A DNA stretch of 64,000 nt. Origin: an uncultured Robiginitomaculum sp. GTDB taxonomy: Bacteria; Pseudomonadota; Alphaproteobacteria; Caulobacterales; Maricaulaceae. The notes under the pieces are model-generated. The model was not told the DNA's origin. It did no database searches and was given only the letters and a program-made list of their open reading frames with translations. Position 1 is the first letter of the stretch; each line of letters starts with the position of its first letter. Below are positions 40,054 to 49,094 of the stretch, one piece after another. The stretch spans positions 28,084-92,083 of the forward strand of contig CALLXE010000034.1 of assembly GCA_938015875.1 (NCBI GenBank), read 5' to 3'. The translations under genes and the position numbers were made by a program.

Positions 40054-41580
40054 ATGAGCACAAAATTTCTGATACCCATCTTTGCTGACCAGTTATCAGA
40101 GGGACTTTCGTCCCTCGCGTCCGTATCGGCAGATGAAGCAATAATCCTGATGATGGAAGTGCGGGGCGAGGCGGAACATGTCGCGCATCACCGCAAAAAA
40201 CTGGTCTTTCTGTTCTCCGCCATGCGCCATTTCGCGCAAGACTTAGAGGCGCAGGGCTATACCGTTGATTACGTCAAGCTGACGGATGCCGAAAATACCG
40301 GCACATTTAACGCCGAACTGCAACGCGCCATTGCCCGTCACAAGCCGCAGCGTATTCGCGTCACAGAACCAAGCGTGCACCGCGTTCTGGATTATGTGCG
40401 CGGATGGGAAGAGAGCCTCGGCGTGCCGGTTACAATTATGCCCGATGACCGGTTTCTTGCGACTAAGGCGCAATTTGCAGGCTGGGCCTCAAGCCGCAAA
40501 CAACTGCGCATGGAGTATTTCTATCGCGATATGCGCCGCCAAACCGGCTTGCTGATGGACGGGGACGGCCCGGAAGGCGGGAAATGGAATTACGATTCAG
40601 AGAACCGCAAACCCGCTAAATCCGATTTATTCATGCCCAAACCGCTTTGGTTTAAGCCGGATGAAATTACCGGGGCCGTCATCAATATGGTGACGCTGGA
40701 ATATCCTGACCGGTTTGGCAGGATTGAAGGCTTTGAATATGGCGTGACGCGCAAAGATGCCAAAGCCGCGCTGAACCGGTTCATCAAAGACGCCCTGCCG
40801 CGCTTTGGGGACTATCAAGACGCCATGATGACCGGGGAGCCGTTTTTATATCACTCGCTGATTTCCATGTATTTAAACGTAGGTCTATTGGGGCCAATGG
40901 AGATTTGTAACGCGGTGGAGGCGGCCTATAAATCCGGCCATGCGCCTCTGAATGCGGCGGAAGGTTATATCCGCCAAGTCATTGGCTGGCGCGAATATAT
41001 TCGCGGTATTTACTGGTATAAAATGCCGGAATATGTCGATGAGAACGCCCTTGGGGCGACGCGCGAACTGCCGTGGTTTTATTGGAGCGGCGAGACGGAT
41101 ATGCATTGCCTGTCAGAGTCTATCGGTCAAACCATCGACCATGCTTACGCTCACCACATACAGCGCCTGATGATTACGGGTAACTTTGCTCTGCTTGCCG
41201 GAGTTGATCCCAAAGCGCTGCATGAATGGTATTTGGCCGTCTATATCGACGCGTTTGAATGGGTAGAATTGCCCAATACAATCGGCATGAGCCAATTTGC
41301 CGATGGCGGCGTGCTCGCGTCAAAACCGTATGCGAGCAGCGGGGCCTATATTAATCGCATGTCGGATTACTGTAAGTCGTGCAAATATGACGTGAAGAAA
41401 AAGATCGGCGAGACGGCCTGTCCGTTTAATTCGCTCTACTGGGATTTCATGGCGCGGCACAAAGAGACATTTGCGAAAAACCCGCGCATGAGTCTTGCCG
41501 TGCGCAATCTGGAAAAAATGGACGCTTTGCAGCTAAAAACCTACCGGGATAAAGCCCGGCAGGTTTTAGATGATCTCTAG
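40054..41580 (+). CDS. FeS-BCP/prokaryotic (6-4)-type photolyase (cryptochrome/photolyase family, PhrB-like)
   Basis: [16 protein letters not shown]...[17 protein letters not shown]...[32 protein letters not shown]. Confidence 0.92.
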   Translation: MSTKFLIPIFADQLSEGLSSLASVSADEAIILMMEVRGEAEHVAHHRKKLVFLFSAMRHFAQDLEAQGYTVDYVKLTDAENTGTFNAELQRAIARHKPQRIRVTEPSVHRVLDYVRGWEESLGVPVTIMPDDRFLATKAQFAGWASSRKQLRMEYFYRDMRRQTGLLMDGDGPEGGKWNYDSENRKPAKSDLFMPKPLWFKPDEITGAVINMVTLEYPDRFGRIEGFEYGVTRKDAKAALNRFIKDALPRFGDYQDAMMTGEPFLYHSLISMYLNVGLLGPMEICNAVEAAYKSGHAPLNAAEGYIRQVIGWREYIRGIYWYKMPEYVDENALGATRELPWFYWSGETDMHCLSESIGQTIDHAYAHHIQRLMITGNFALLAGVDPKALHEWYLAVYIDAFEWVELPNTIGMSQFADGGVLASKPYASSGAYINRMSDYCKSCKYDVKKKIGETACPFNSLYWDFMARHKETFAKNPRMSLAVRNLEKMDALQLKTYRDKARQVLDDL

Positions 41581-44195
41581 TCTTTTTTCGCCGCAGGCTT
41601 TTTGGCGGCCGTTTTTTTAGCAGCGGGCTTTTTCTTTGCCGCAGGTTTCTTTTTCGCCGCAGGCTTTTTCTTAGCGGTCGGTTTGCGTTTTTTCTTGGCC
41701 GGACCCTTAGCTTCTTTTTCTAAGATATACTGAACCGCCATTTCCATGTCGATGTCGTCCGGTTTTGTATCGCCGGGGATCGTCGCATTGGTTTTCTCAT
41801 GTTTGATATAAGGGCCGTAGCGTCCGTCCATAATCTGAACAGGGCTGCCCGTTTCCGGATGATCGCCCAGCTCTTTTAAGATTGTGCCGCCGCGGGACCG
41901 GCCATTGGCCTTTTTCTCTGCGATCAATACAACAGCGCGGTTGATACCGACATCGAACATTTCTTCAATGGTCTCGACATTGGCATATGTGCCTTTGTGC
42001 TTGATATACGGGCCGTAACGGCCCAGCGCGCCGGTGATCATTTCCTGATCTTCCGGATGGGGGCCGATGTCACGGGGCAGGGAAATCAGGCGAATGCCTT
42101 TTTCCAGATCGATCGTATCAAACGGCCAGGTTTTCGGCAGGGATGTGCGTTTTGGCTTGGTCTTCTCGTCCTCCGGGTCCGCCATTTCGACGTAGGGGCC
42201 AAACCGGCCGGTCTTCAGCACGATCTCAAAACCGGTCTCAGGGTGCAGGCCTAAAAGCTTGTCTTCCATTTGCTCATTGGCTGCTTCGCCCTGACCGAAC
42301 GGCCGGGTGAATTTACATTCAGGATAGTTTGAGCAGCCGACAAAGGAGCCGTATTTACCCAGTTTCAGGGACAACTCGCCGCTGTCACATTTCGGACATT
42401 TGCGCGGGTCAGAGCCGTCTTCTTTTTCCGGGAAAACCAAGGTTTTCAGCGCGTCATTCATGGCGTCGAGCACATGTGTGATGCGCAAATCTTTGGTTTC
42501 TTCGACGCTGGCCGCAAACTGATTCCAGAAATCGCGCAGCAGCACTTTCCAACTCAGATCGCCGGCAGACACTTTATCAAGGCGTTCCTCAAGGTCAGCC
42601 GTGAAATCATATTGGACGTATTTACCAAAGAAATTTTCAAGAAAAGCCGTAACCAAGCGGCCTTTATCGTCCGGCGTAAACCGGCGTTTATCCAAAACCA
42701 CATAACCGCGGTCCTGAAGCACTTTCAGAATAGACGCATAAGTTGACGGGCGGCCAATGCCGAGCTCTTCCATTTTTTTAACCAGCGAGGCCTCGGAGAA
42801 ACGCGGCGGCGGCTGGGTGAAATGCTGCTCGGCGTTGACTTGGGAGGCGGTCAGGCTGTCACCGGTTTTAACCTCCGGCATCAAAGCTTCGGCTTCTTTT
42901 TCTTCAGTTGCGGCTTTACTTTCTTCATAAAGCTTCAGAAATCCGTCAAATTTGACGACAGTTCCTGAGGCGCGCAGGCCAACGGAATTATCATTAGCGC
43001 CGATTTCTATGGTCGTGCGCTCTAATTTTGCGCTGCTCATCTGGCTGGACATAGCCCGTTTCCAGATCAAATCATAAAGCTTGGCCAGATCGCCGGTCAG
43101 GGGCAGGGAGCCGGGCGTGCGCGAAAATGCGGTGGGGCGAATGGCTTCATGGGCCTCTTGCGCATTCTTGGCTTTAGACGTGTAAACTCGCGGGGCGTCG
43201 GGCAAATAGGCTCCGCCAAAGTCAGAACCGATAACATCACGGCATTCCGTAATGGCTTCGCCAACCATAGAAACGCCGTCGGTCCGCATATAGGTAATCA
43301 GGCCGGTGGTTTCCCCGCCAATGTCGATACCTTCATAAAGTTTTTGCGCAGTCTGCATGGTGCGGGTCGCGGAAAAGCCGAGACGGCGTGAGGCATCCTG
43401 TTGCAAAGTGGACGTCGTAAACGGTGCCGGTGGATTGCGCGAAAGCGGTTTGGCTTCGACGGATGTGACGGACAAACTCGCGGCTTCTACAGCGGCTTTG
43501 GCGGCCATGGCAGGGGCTTCGCTATCCAGGGTAAACTTATCAAGTTTCTCGCCGTTTAAGGTGTGCAATTTGGCGGTCACATTGCCTGCGCCGGCGGCTA
43601 ATGCAGCATCAACCGTCCAGAACTCTTTGTTTTGAAACGCTTCTATTTCCGTTTCGCGCTCGCAAATCAGACGGAGGGCAACAGATTGCACACGCCCGGC
43701 CGAGCGTGCGCCCGGTAATTTACGCCAAAGGACAGGCGACAATGTAAAGCCGACAAGGTAGTCCAATGCGCGGCGGGCCAAATAGGCTTCGACCAATTCC
43801 ATGTCCAAATCGCGCGGATTGGCTATGGCGTCGGTAACGGATTTTTTCGTAATGGCGTTAAACACGACCCGCTCAACCGGCTTGTCTTTAATCAGTTTTT
43901 TCTTATGCAGAACTTCGAGCAAATGCCATGAAATGGCTTCGCCCTCTCTGTCCGGATCGGTCGCGAGAATGAGTTTATCGGACTTTTTCAGAGCCTCTTC
44001 AATCTCTTTGACGCGGGCGCGGGATTTAAAATCCACACTCCATTTCATCGCAAAATCTTCTTCCGGATCAACGGAACCGTTTTTGGACGGCAAGTCGCGG
44101 ACATGTCCGTAACTGGCCAGAACTTTATAGTTCTTACCCAAGTATTTTTCGATGGTTTTGGCTTTGGCCGGGGACTCGACGATAACGAGATTCAT
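41577..44195 (-). CDS. topA: DNA topoisomerase I with Lys/Ala-rich C-terminal tail
   Basis: MNLVIVESPAKAKTIEKYLGKNYKVLASYGHVRDLP...GLITYMRTD; zinc ribbon CPKC..GELSLKLGKYGSFVGCSNYPECKFTR; tail KKKPAAKKKPAAKKKPAAKK. Confidence 0.97.
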   Translation of the reverse strand: MNLVIVESPAKAKTIEKYLGKNYKVLASYGHVRDLPSKNGSVDPEEDFAMKWSVDFKSRARVKEIEEALKKSDKLILATDPDREGEAISWHLLEVLHKKKLIKDKPVERVVFNAITKKSVTDAIANPRDLDMELVEAYLARRALDYLVGFTLSPVLWRKLPGARSAGRVQSVALRLICERETEIEAFQNKEFWTVDAALAAGAGNVTAKLHTLNGEKLDKFTLDSEAPAMAAKAAVEAASLSVTSVEAKPLSRNPPAPFTTSTLQQDASRRLGFSATRTMQTAQKLYEGIDIGGETTGLITYMRTDGVSMVGEAITECRDVIGSDFGGAYLPDAPRVYTSKAKNAQEAHEAIRPTAFSRTPGSLPLTGDLAKLYDLIWKRAMSSQMSSAKLERTTIEIGANDNSVGLRASGTVVKFDGFLKLYEESKAATEEKEAEALMPEVKTGDSLTASQVNAEQHFTQPPPRFSEASLVKKMEELGIGRPSTYASILKVLQDRGYVVLDKRRFTPDDKGRLVTAFLENFFGKYVQYDFTADLEERLDKVSAGDLSWKVLLRDFWNQFAASVEETKDLRITHVLDAMNDALKTLVFPEKEDGSDPRKCPKCDSGELSLKLGKYGSFVGCSNYPECKFTRPFGQGEAANEQMEDKLLGLHPETGFEIVLKTGRFGPYVEMADPEDEKTKPKRTSLPKTWPFDTIDLEKGIRLISLPRDIGPHPEDQEMITGALGRYGPYIKHKGTYANVETIEEMFDVGINRAVVLIAEKKANGRSRGGTILKELGDHPETGSPVQIMDGRYGPYIKHEKTNATIPGDTKPDDIDMEMAVQYILEKEAKGPAKKKRKPTAKKKPAAKKKPAAKKKPAAKKTAAKKPAAKKD

Positions 44196-44382
44196 AGGGG
44201 CACTCTATATATGCGGGCAGGGAGAACCCCCGCCTCAAAATCGCGCGGAACCTGACGCCGCCCGCCCCGATTGTCAACCGCCCGTATATATGCAGTTTTT
44301 TATGAGTCAAATTCAGCGTTAGGGGTTTACTAAGTGTTATAATTAATTATTGTATTTAAGGTTGTAAATATGGGGATGGGCA

Positions 44383-44586
44383 ATGAGAACACCACAGGAA
44401 TCCACTGAACTGACACCGAATACGACGCATAAAATTGCGAAAGCCGATCAGGTTATCGACTATATTTCGCAAATGCTGACTGAGTTGTCGGAAATGGCCG
44501 TCGATGTCGGCCATTTGGAATTGGCTGAACTGATACGGTTCAGCGCCCGCGCGGCGCGCATGGAAAAGTCGATTGGTTATGAATAA
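44383..44586 (+). CDS. Small hypothetical protein between dprA and topA (opposite strand)
   Basis: 67 aa, helical-looking, own upstream AT-rich region (ttataattaattattg). Confidence 0.45.
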   Translation: MRTPQESTELTPNTTHKIAKADQVIDYISQMLTELSEMAVDVGHLELAELIRFSARAARMEKSIGYE

Positions 44587-44599
44587 ATAATCGGCTGCG

Positions 44600-45715
44600 T
44601 TACGGATCGGGATTAAGCGAGGCGCGTCCGTCAGCTTCGACGAATATCTGTCCTGAGAGTTCAAGCTCTAACAGGGCGGCGGCAGCTATCGGGACGGGAA
44701 ATCCGCTTTGGCGGATAATTTCATCGCGTGATGTCGGTGTGGGCGAGAGCAAGCCCAAAACGGCCGCGCGTGCGCGATCAATATCGGCTGCGGCTGCGGC
44801 CCAATCAAATGGCTGCGCGTCATAGGCGCTTTCATTTTCAAACAGGCGCTGCTGCGGCACGTTTTCCAGAACGTCCATAACGTCGCGCGCATTTTCAATC
44901 AACGCCGCCCCGTCGCGGATAAGCCGGTTACAGCCCTTTGTGCGCGGGTCAAGCGGAGAGCCGGGAGCGGCCATGACTTCGCGGCCTTGCTCCATAGCAT
45001 ATCGCGCAGTGATTAATGTGCCGGACCGCTCTGCTGCTTCAATGACAACAACACCGGCGCTCAGTCCGGAGATAATCCGGTTGCGGCGGGGAAAATCACG
45101 CGCCGTTGCGCGGTACCCAAACGGGCTTTCGGAAACAATCGCGCCATTATGGGCAATTTCATCGTAAAGCTGCCCGTTTTGTTTCGGATAGACATGATCA
45201 ATGCCGCCGCCCAGCACCGCAATTGTCCCGGTCGGCAGCGCCGCGTCATGGGCGCTTGTGTCGATCCCGCGAGCAAGACCGGAAACAATCGTAAAGCCGG
45301 CCGTGCCAAGCTCTGCCGAGACTTGACGGGCAAAGCGCAGGGCGATAGCCGAAGCATTGCGCGAGCCAACCATTGCGATGCAGGGCTTTGACAAAAGCTC
45401 GGCCTTGCCGAGAACGGTGATGATTGGCGGCGGCGGACCGATGGCGCGCAAGGCGCTCGGAAAGTCCGGCTCGCAGGCGGCAATTATGCGCGCGCCGTAA
45501 TTATCCGTGGCTTCCATTTCGCGCTCAACCAAATCTTGCGGCGGGATTGAAAGCTTACTGCTTTTGACAATGTCCGGCAGGGCGTCCAGCGCGTCGCCGG
45601 CGTTTCCGTCAAAGCGCCGGAGCAAGTCGCGAAACGCGACCGGGCCGACCGTGGAGGTGCGGTATAGACGAAGCCAATCGCGGCGCTCGGCAAAGCTGAG
45701 CTCTCGGATGTTCAC
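44600..45715 (-). CDS. dprA: DNA processing protein DprA
   Basis: IAMVGSRNASAIALRFARQVSAELGTAGFTIVSGLARGIDTSAHDAAL...SESPFGYRATARDFPRRNRIISGLSAGVVVIEAAERSGTLITA. Confidence 0.96.
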   Translation of the reverse strand: MNIRELSFAERRDWLRLYRTSTVGPVAFRDLLRRFDGNAGDALDALPDIVKSSKLSIPPQDLVEREMEATDNYGARIIAACEPDFPSALRAIGPPPPIITVLGKAELLSKPCIAMVGSRNASAIALRFARQVSAELGTAGFTIVSGLARGIDTSAHDAALPTGTIAVLGGGIDHVYPKQNGQLYDEIAHNGAIVSESPFGYRATARDFPRRNRIISGLSAGVVVIEAAERSGTLITARYAMEQGREVMAAPGSPLDPRTKGCNRLIRDGAALIENARDVMDVLENVPQQRLFENESAYDAQPFDWAAAAADIDRARAAVLGLLSPTPTSRDEIIRQSGFPVPIAAAALLELELSGQIFVEADGRASLNPDP

Positions 45716-46317
45716 GACTTTTTTGAACCGATTTTAGATTCCGATCCGGACAGGATGCGCCCGATGTTTTCGCGGTGGCGAATAAAAATCAGGGCGGCGA
45801 GCAGGGCTGCCATAATCGCAACGCCTGTATGGCCCAACGCTAAGGCCGCAACAGGGGCGATTACAGCCGCACTGAGGGCAGACAGCGACGAAATGCGGGT
45901 CACCACAGCGGTCAGCAGCCATGTCCCGCAGGCAATCAATCCGACGGGCCAGGCGATAGCCAAAAGCACGCCCAAAAACGTCGCAACGCCTTTGCCGCCT
46001 TTAAATTTCAGCCAGAACGGGAAGCAATGCCCCAAAAGCGCTGCGCCTCCTGCGATAAGGTTGGCGGGTGTTCCGGGCAGTAAATGCTCCGCAATCAGCG
46101 CTGCCGCTGCCGCTTTGCCTGCGTCGAGCAGAAGGGTCGCCAGCGCAATATCCTTACGCCCGGTGCGCAGCACATTGGTCGCGCCGATATTGCCGGACCC
46201 GATAGAGCGGATGTCACCCTGGCCGGCGGCTTTGGCGAGCAGCAGGCCAAACGGCGTGCTACCGAGGATATAGCCACCGAGAAAAACAAGCGTGATAATA
46301 AGAGGCGTTAAGATCAT
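45712..46317 (-). CDS. plsY: Glycerol-3-phosphate 1-O-acyltransferase PlsY
   Basis: YILGSTPFGLLLAKAAGQGDIRSIGSGNIGATNVLRTGRK...FKGGKGVATFLGVLL. Confidence 0.96.
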   Translation of the reverse strand: MILTPLIITLVFLGGYILGSTPFGLLLAKAAGQGDIRSIGSGNIGATNVLRTGRKDIALATLLLDAGKAAAAALIAEHLLPGTPANLIAGGAALLGHCFPFWLKFKGGKGVATFLGVLLAIAWPVGLIACGTWLLTAVVTRISSLSALSAAVIAPVAALALGHTGVAIMAALLAALIFIRHRENIGRILSGSESKIGSKKS

Positions 46318-46326
46318 AATCGCAGC

Positions 46327-47607
46327 TTACGCGCTGCGGGCGTCAAAGACAATCTTACCGCCGACAATCGTCACAACCGTTTTGCCCTGCAATCTGCGTC
46401 CGTCAAACGGCGTGTTTTTTGATCCCGATACAAGGTCATCTGCGTCGCACACCCAAGGTTTATGCGCGTCAAACAGGATTAAGTCTGCCGGCGCGCCTTC
46501 GGCGATGCGCCCGCTCTTAAGCCCCAAAAGCGTGGCCGGGTTTATTGTCAGCGCCGTCAGAAACGCTATCAAATCGAGCTGCTCGTCTGCCACTAAAGTC
46601 AATCCGGCGGCGAGCAGGATTTCAAGGCCCACCGCACCGGCGGCGGCTTGGTCAAAGGGCAGGCGTTTTTCACCGGCACCGCGTGGGTCATGTCCGGAGA
46701 CAATCACATCAATCGAGCCGTCATTAATACCGGCCAGCAGCGCTTGGCGGTCGCTTTCTTCGCGCAAGGGCGGGTCGAGCTTGGCAAAGGTGCGGTACGC
46801 GCCGATATCCATTTCATTAAGGCACAGATGATGTATCGACACGCTGGCGGAAATATCAATGTCGCGGTCTTTGGCCCGTCTCAGCGCCGTCAGTCCGTCT
46901 TCGGACGATAATAAATCAACCAGCAAGCGACCGCCGGTTAATTCGGCGAGCGCCGCATCGCGCTGCACCATAATGCGCTCTGACGCAGACGGCGCGCCGG
47001 TCAGGCCAAGGCGCGATGAAAAATCGCTCTCATGGGCGCAGGCACCGTTGGATAAATACGGGTCCACGGCGCGGTGAGCAATCAGCGCGTTAAATGCCGA
47101 GCTGTAAGATAAAAGCCGGCGCATCAGGCGGCTGTCGGCAATCGGGGTTTCGCCGTTAGAGAAAAACAGAGCGCCGGCCTCGCTCATCAGGCCGATCTCG
47201 GTCATGGCTTCGCTCTTGAGGCCCTTGGTCAGCGCCCCGGCGCAATAGACATTCACGGGCGATGTTTCGCGCCCGCTTTCCTGCAAATGCGCAAGCAAAG
47301 ACATATCGTCAATAATCGGTTCAGTCTGCGGCATAACCACCATAGACGTGACCCCGCCGGCCGCTGCGGCCTGACCGGCAGTCATCAGGGTTTCTTTATG
47401 CTCCGCGCCCGGCTCGCCTGTGACAACGCGCATATCAATCAGGCCGGGGGACAGGATAAGGCCGCCGCCGTCAATGACGTCCGCGCCGTCTATATCGACA
47501 TTCCCGAAATCAGTAATGTGGCCGTGCTCTATGCGGATATCAGCAATGTCGTCATGGCCGGTTTCCGGGTCGATGACCCGCGCGCCAAGGATAACGATCG
47601 GGGTCAT
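46327..47607 (-). CDS. pyrC: Dihydroorotase (PyrC/amidohydrolase)
   Basis: [20 protein letters not shown]...[32 protein letters not shown]; overlaps pyrB. First metal motif reads DMRV instead of the usual DxHxH, so it may be a non-catalytic PyrB partner. Confidence 0.85.
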   Translation of the reverse strand: MTPIVILGARVIDPETGHDDIADIRIEHGHITDFGNVDIDGADVIDGGGLILSPGLIDMRVVTGEPGAEHKETLMTAGQAAAAGGVTSMVVMPQTEPIIDDMSLLAHLQESGRETSPVNVYCAGALTKGLKSEAMTEIGLMSEAGALFFSNGETPIADSRLMRRLLSYSSAFNALIAHRAVDPYLSNGACAHESDFSSRLGLTGAPSASERIMVQRDAALAELTGGRLLVDLLSSEDGLTALRRAKDRDIDISASVSIHHLCLNEMDIGAYRTFAKLDPPLREESDRQALLAGINDGSIDVIVSGHDPRGAGEKRLPFDQAAAGAVGLEILLAAGLTLVADEQLDLIAFLTALTINPATLLGLKSGRIAEGAPADLILFDAHKPWVCDADDLVSGSKNTPFDGRRLQGKTVVTIVGGKIVFDARSA

Positions 47608-48557
47608 GACGGCGCTCCTTGGTCTTGTTGTGACAGGGTATGCAGTATCGCCATGCGCATGGCCACGCCGCTCTCGACTTGGCGGGTAATCAGGCTGATC
47701 TGCGGATCGTCCGCCACATCAGAGCTGATCTCAACGCCGCGGTTCATCGGGCCGGGATGCATAACGAGCGCCGCTTCATTAGCGTATGCCAGCTTTTCGC
47801 GGTTAAGGCCGTAATAGTGGAAATATTCGCGCTTTGACGGGATAAAAGCCCCGCTCATCCGCTCCATTTGCAATCGCAGCATCATGACAACATCACATTC
47901 GCGCAGGCCGTCTTCCATATTGTGAAACACGTCCACGCCCCAGCGATACGCATCAGCGGGGATAAGCGTTGGCGGCCCGATAAGGCGCACGTCACAGCCC
48001 ATCATATTGAGGAGTTTGACGTTGGAGCGCGCGACCCGGCTATGCAGGATATCGCCGCATATGGCGATCCGAAGCCCCGTCAGATCACGGCCTTGCTCGC
48101 GCAATGCGACCCGCAACGTCAGGGCGTCAAGGAGCGCTTGGGTCGGATGCTCGTGCGCGCCGTCGCCGGCATTAATCACGGCGCAGGAGACTTTTTGCGA
48201 CAGGAGGGCTTGCGCGCCGGAGCTTCCGTGCCGCACAACCAGCAAATCCGGCCGCATGGCGTTTAAGGTCGCAGCCGTATCAAGCAAGGTTTCACCCTTG
48301 GCGACAGAGCTGTTTTCCACCGCCATATTAATGACATCCGCGCCAAGGCGCTTACCGCTGATTTCAAAACTGGTTTGGGTTCGGGTCGATTTTTCGAAAA
48401 ACAGATTAATCAGCGTCTTGCCTGCCAAAATCTGATCGTAAGGCCCGGGGCCGTGATATCGCTCCCCAAGCTCCAATAAAAGCTCCACATCCACCCGATT
48501 AAGGTCTCTGATGGACAGAAGGTGAGGCCGGCTAAAGGCGTAACCGTCAAGGGTCAT
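47604..48557 (-). CDS. pyrB: Aspartate carbamoyltransferase catalytic subunit
   Basis: [26 protein letters not shown]...[13 protein letters not shown]...[12 protein letters not shown]. Confidence 0.97.
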   Translation of the reverse strand: MTLDGYAFSRPHLLSIRDLNRVDVELLLELGERYHGPGPYDQILAGKTLINLFFEKSTRTQTSFEISGKRLGADVINMAVENSSVAKGETLLDTAATLNAMRPDLLVVRHGSSGAQALLSQKVSCAVINAGDGAHEHPTQALLDALTLRVALREQGRDLTGLRIAICGDILHSRVARSNVKLLNMMGCDVRLIGPPTLIPADAYRWGVDVFHNMEDGLRECDVVMMLRLQMERMSGAFIPSKREYFHYYGLNREKLAYANEAALVMHPGPMNRGVEISSDVADDPQISLITRQVESGVAMRMAILHTLSQQDQGAPS

Positions 48558-48641
48558 GCAGGGTGCTCCGTCTGATTTATCGGTGTTTACGCGGGCAGGG
48601 GCGGGGCGGCAAGGGGAAAGTGGGGCAGGGAAAGATCGAGC

Positions 48642-48712
48642 AGGCTCCCTCAGTACTGCGCGTTTTGAAGAAAAACACTGCGGACAGTTCCCCAGGCTCG
48701 GGGGAGCGGGGC
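48642..48712 (+). repeat. Dispersed imperfect-palindrome element, copy 2 (degenerate)
   Basis: GGCTCCCTCAGTACTGCG...CACTGCGGACAGTTCCCCAGGCTCGGGGGAGC; same block order as copy 1. Confidence 0.6.
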
Positions 48713-48767
48713 AAGTTCCTTCCCGCTCTGCCGAAATAACATTATGTCTGTAGACGTAAGGTGATTA

Positions 48768-48820
48768 TCCCGCTCCCTCAATTTGGGGGCGCTGTCGAGC
48801 TAAGCGAGGCTGAGGGGGCT
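48768..48820 (+). repeat. Dispersed element, copy 3
   Basis: CCCGCTCCCTCAATTTGGGGGCGCTGTCGAGCTAAGCGAGGCTGAGGGGGCT; aligns with the reverse complement of copy 1. Confidence 0.75.
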
Positions 48821-48840
48821 ATGCCGATGCTACAACCCAA

Positions 48841-48981
48841 CCTTATATCCGGATGCTCAAAATCGCCCGCATAGGCGCGCTGATAAAGCCGGTACAGCAT
48901 CATCGCTGTCATATGCCCGGGACGTTGCGGTGGATGCCCTCGGGTTCATCGTAGGGCGTATCGTAAATGATGAAGTCCTTT
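48841..48981 (-). pseudogene. Truncated 3' fragment of a NUDIX hydrolase gene (direct repeat of 52591-52729)
   Basis: ccttatatccggatgctcaaaatcgcccgcataggcgcgctgataaagccggtacagcatcatcgctgtcat... matches the nudix 3' end with about 14 mismatches and one 2-nt indel by eye. Confidence 0.9.
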
Positions 48982-49033
48982 TTTGAGGGCATGAGTAATG
49001 CGGGCGCTGATGACCTGCGCAAACAGTAATTAC

Positions 49034-49066
49034 AAAAAAAGCCGCCCTGTAACAGGACGGCTTTTC
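49034..49066 (-). terminator. Rho-independent terminator of the PKD autotransporter gene
   Basis: Minus strand: AAAAGCCGTCCTG-TTAC-AGGGCGGCTTTTTTT. Confidence 0.88.
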
Positions 49067-49094
49067 AAAATTATACTTTAGCCTTGCGCGGGTT

